The position numbers and the translations under genes were made by a program. This document shows, piece after piece, positions 63,050-64,000 of a stretch of DNA of 64,000 bases (positions are counted from its first letter, which is position 1; each line of letters opens with the position of its first letter). Location: positions 1 through 64,000 of the forward strand of contig NZ_JAKZJU020000002.1 of assembly GCF_022809315.2 (NCBI RefSeq), read 5' to 3'. The DNA comes from Mesosutterella faecium. Its GTDB lineage: Bacteria; Pseudomonadota; Gammaproteobacteria; Burkholderiales; Burkholderiaceae_F. The notes beneath the pieces were generated by a model. That model was given only the letters and a program-made list of their open reading frames with translations. It searched no databases and was not told the DNA's origin.

Positions 63050-63421
63050 GTGAAGCCGGAATTCATCGCCCTCGCCCGGCTGAAGAACCGCACCCCGGAG
63101 CAGGAGTCGGCGCTGGACTTTCGATGAATTTCCTCTGTCCCTGATGCTGACAGGCCCGGGGGCGCTCGGTGATCAGCGTACAGATGTTTGATGATCTGCG
63201 TTATGAATTTGTTCCGGTGATTGCGGCAGTTTCCCTGGGCCGATATGGCCATTGCCGCCGTGGTCATGCTGATAATCGAAAAATCAATTGGCCTGAAGGC
63301 AGTTTAGGGCGGGAAGAGAAAATCATAAATAGTGAATGCCGCCTTACGGCAGCAAAGGATGAGACTGACGGGACGGTTAAAGCGGTAAAGCACGGCGCGC
63401 CGAACTTTGAATCCCGCTCAA
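63050..63421. other. Non-coding or remnant region
   Basis: A 25-codon frame from GTG 63050 (EFIALARLKNRTPEQESALD) immediately follows the previous stop and may be the start of a lost gene. The remainder (63130-63420) has no supported gene and is AT-richer. It ends against the convergent membrane protein gene. Confidence 0.4.
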
Positions 63422-64000
63422 TCACCAAAGGAGTTGCAGCAGGCAGGCTCCCGCGATGTAGCAGAGCAGGTACAGCGCGCTGCAGCGGGCAAGCAGCGGC
63501 AGCGTCTTCAGGTAGTCCGCCCTGAAGTAGTCGAGCGTCACCGTAAGGCACATGTGCGTGGGCGTGAGCATGATGCCCGCAAGCCCGCAGGAGAGGATCA
63601 CGCCGGCGAGCTCGAGGCTGCCCTGCGGGACGAGGGCGGCGGCCAGCGGCATCACGATTCCAACGTAGCCCGGGGTCATGCCTACGACCGCCCCGAGCAC
63701 GAAGGCCGCGGCGCCAAGCAGCACCGGCGCGGGCATCGGCGCGGAGAGGATCGCGGCCGCAAGCTGCTCGAGCGCTCCGGACTCGCCCGCGAGTTCCACG
63801 AACAGAAGTATGGCGAAGGTGTTGAGAAACAGAGGCCACTCGAAGGTGTTCTTCAGGATTGAGCGCAGGTCGACGGGCTTGCCGAAAGCAAGGAGAACGG
63901 GGATCATGCCTCCGGCAACAAGGCCGATCGAGCGCCCCGCGCCCAGGTTCGTCGCGAACATCAGCACAAAGCTCGCAGCGATGGGGAGCACAGCGAGAAA
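63422..64000 (-). CDS. DUF401-like integral membrane protein, 5' end outside window
   Basis: About 190 C-terminal residues are visible; the frame is open to the window edge, so the start lies beyond 64000. There are five or six hydrophobic helices, with VVGMTPGYVGIVMPLAAALV, GIMLTPTHMCLTVTLDYF and YIAGACLLQLLW at the end. The MTPGYVGI and TPTHMC re-entrant-type motifs fit the DUF401 family of putative permeases. Function unknown. Confidence 0.7.
   Translation of the reverse strand, partial: FLAVLPIAASFVLMFATNLGAGRSIGLVAGGMIPVLLAFGKPVDLRSILKNTFEWPLFLNTFAILLFVELAGESGALEQLAAAILSAPMPAPVLLGAAAFVLGAVVGMTPGYVGIVMPLAAALVPQGSLELAGVILSCGLAGIMLTPTHMCLTVTLDYFRADYLKTLPLLARCSALYLLCYIAGACLLQLLW

Noticed and set aside
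1..64000. tRNA, rRNA, prophage or replication origin
   Set aside because: No cloverleaf, rRNA segment, phage structural gene or DnaA-box cluster was recognised by eye; a covariance search would be needed to exclude tRNA genes fully.

Overview
The window is high-GC DNA with AT-rich intergenic gaps. It most likely comes from a gut-type betaproteobacterium of the Sutterellaceae (Sutterella, Mesosutterella or Parasutterella). The reasons are the density of anaerobic respiratory genes (Tat-exported flavoproteins, an FMN-binding flavocytochrome, multihaem cytochromes c, two DMSO-reductase-family molybdoenzymes), a System II cytochrome c maturation pair, a very large autotransporter and TtrSR-like regulators. 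This placement rests on gene content only.

Layout. 1-11.1 kb is an accessory, IS-rich island: a GNAT acetyltransferase, a decayed ISL3 transposase, an IS3-family element with visible ends and a 3-bp target duplication that cut a MarR-type gene, a MoxR ATPase plus VWA/metallopeptidase pair, a 128-bp tandem duplication, an IS110-type remnant, a complete IS21 element (istA/istB) and an IS110-family element. 11.1-15.65 kb is the most unusual locus. A retron-type reverse transcriptase (NAxxH, YADD and VTG motifs) carries a long N-terminal region with a duplicated module of about 212 residues. It is preceded by an overlapping unrecognised ORF whose 5' end runs into the IS110 element, and followed by a translationally coupled unrecognised 329-codon gene. 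15.7-21.1 kb holds a DUF4405-like membrane protein, a frameshifted ABC exporter, ada, and phoA with a recognisable PHO box.

21.7-32.2 kb is a respiratory block: a LysR regulator, a four-gene molybdoenzyme operon (catalytic subunit, 4x4Fe-4S subunit, TorD-like chaperone, FdnI-like cytochrome b), then TtrB and TtrA (tetrathionate reductase, without TtrC) and EutH. 32.3-37.4 kb holds small membrane and lipoproteins, a DASS transporter, a DMT exporter overlapping an M20 amidohydrolase, and a glutaredoxin-like protein. 37.5-41.4 kb has an NrfA/ONR-like octahaem cytochrome divergent from resB-ccsA, with repeated GGATCC palindromes between them. 41.4-43.6 kb has a frameshifted MocR regulator and a Nim/PNPOx-like flavoprotein.

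43.7-50.1 kb is one giant autotransporter. 50.6-59.7 kb contains a proline/lysine-rich exported peptide, a MerR regulator, a Tat-exported flavoprotein with a trihaem cytochrome, an IHF/HU protein, an FMN-binding flavocytochrome, a truncated autotransporter and TtrSR-like two-component genes. The window ends with a CstA transporter, a frameshifted PhnH-like relic, an FmdE-like small protein and a partial DUF401-like membrane protein.

The core theme is respiration with alternative electron acceptors (tetrathionate, organic acids through flavoproteins, possibly nitrite or another N/S oxyanion). Inserted beside it is a mobile, defence-island-like segment with a candidate new reverse-transcriptase system. 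All family calls come from reading motifs by eye; no database search was run.
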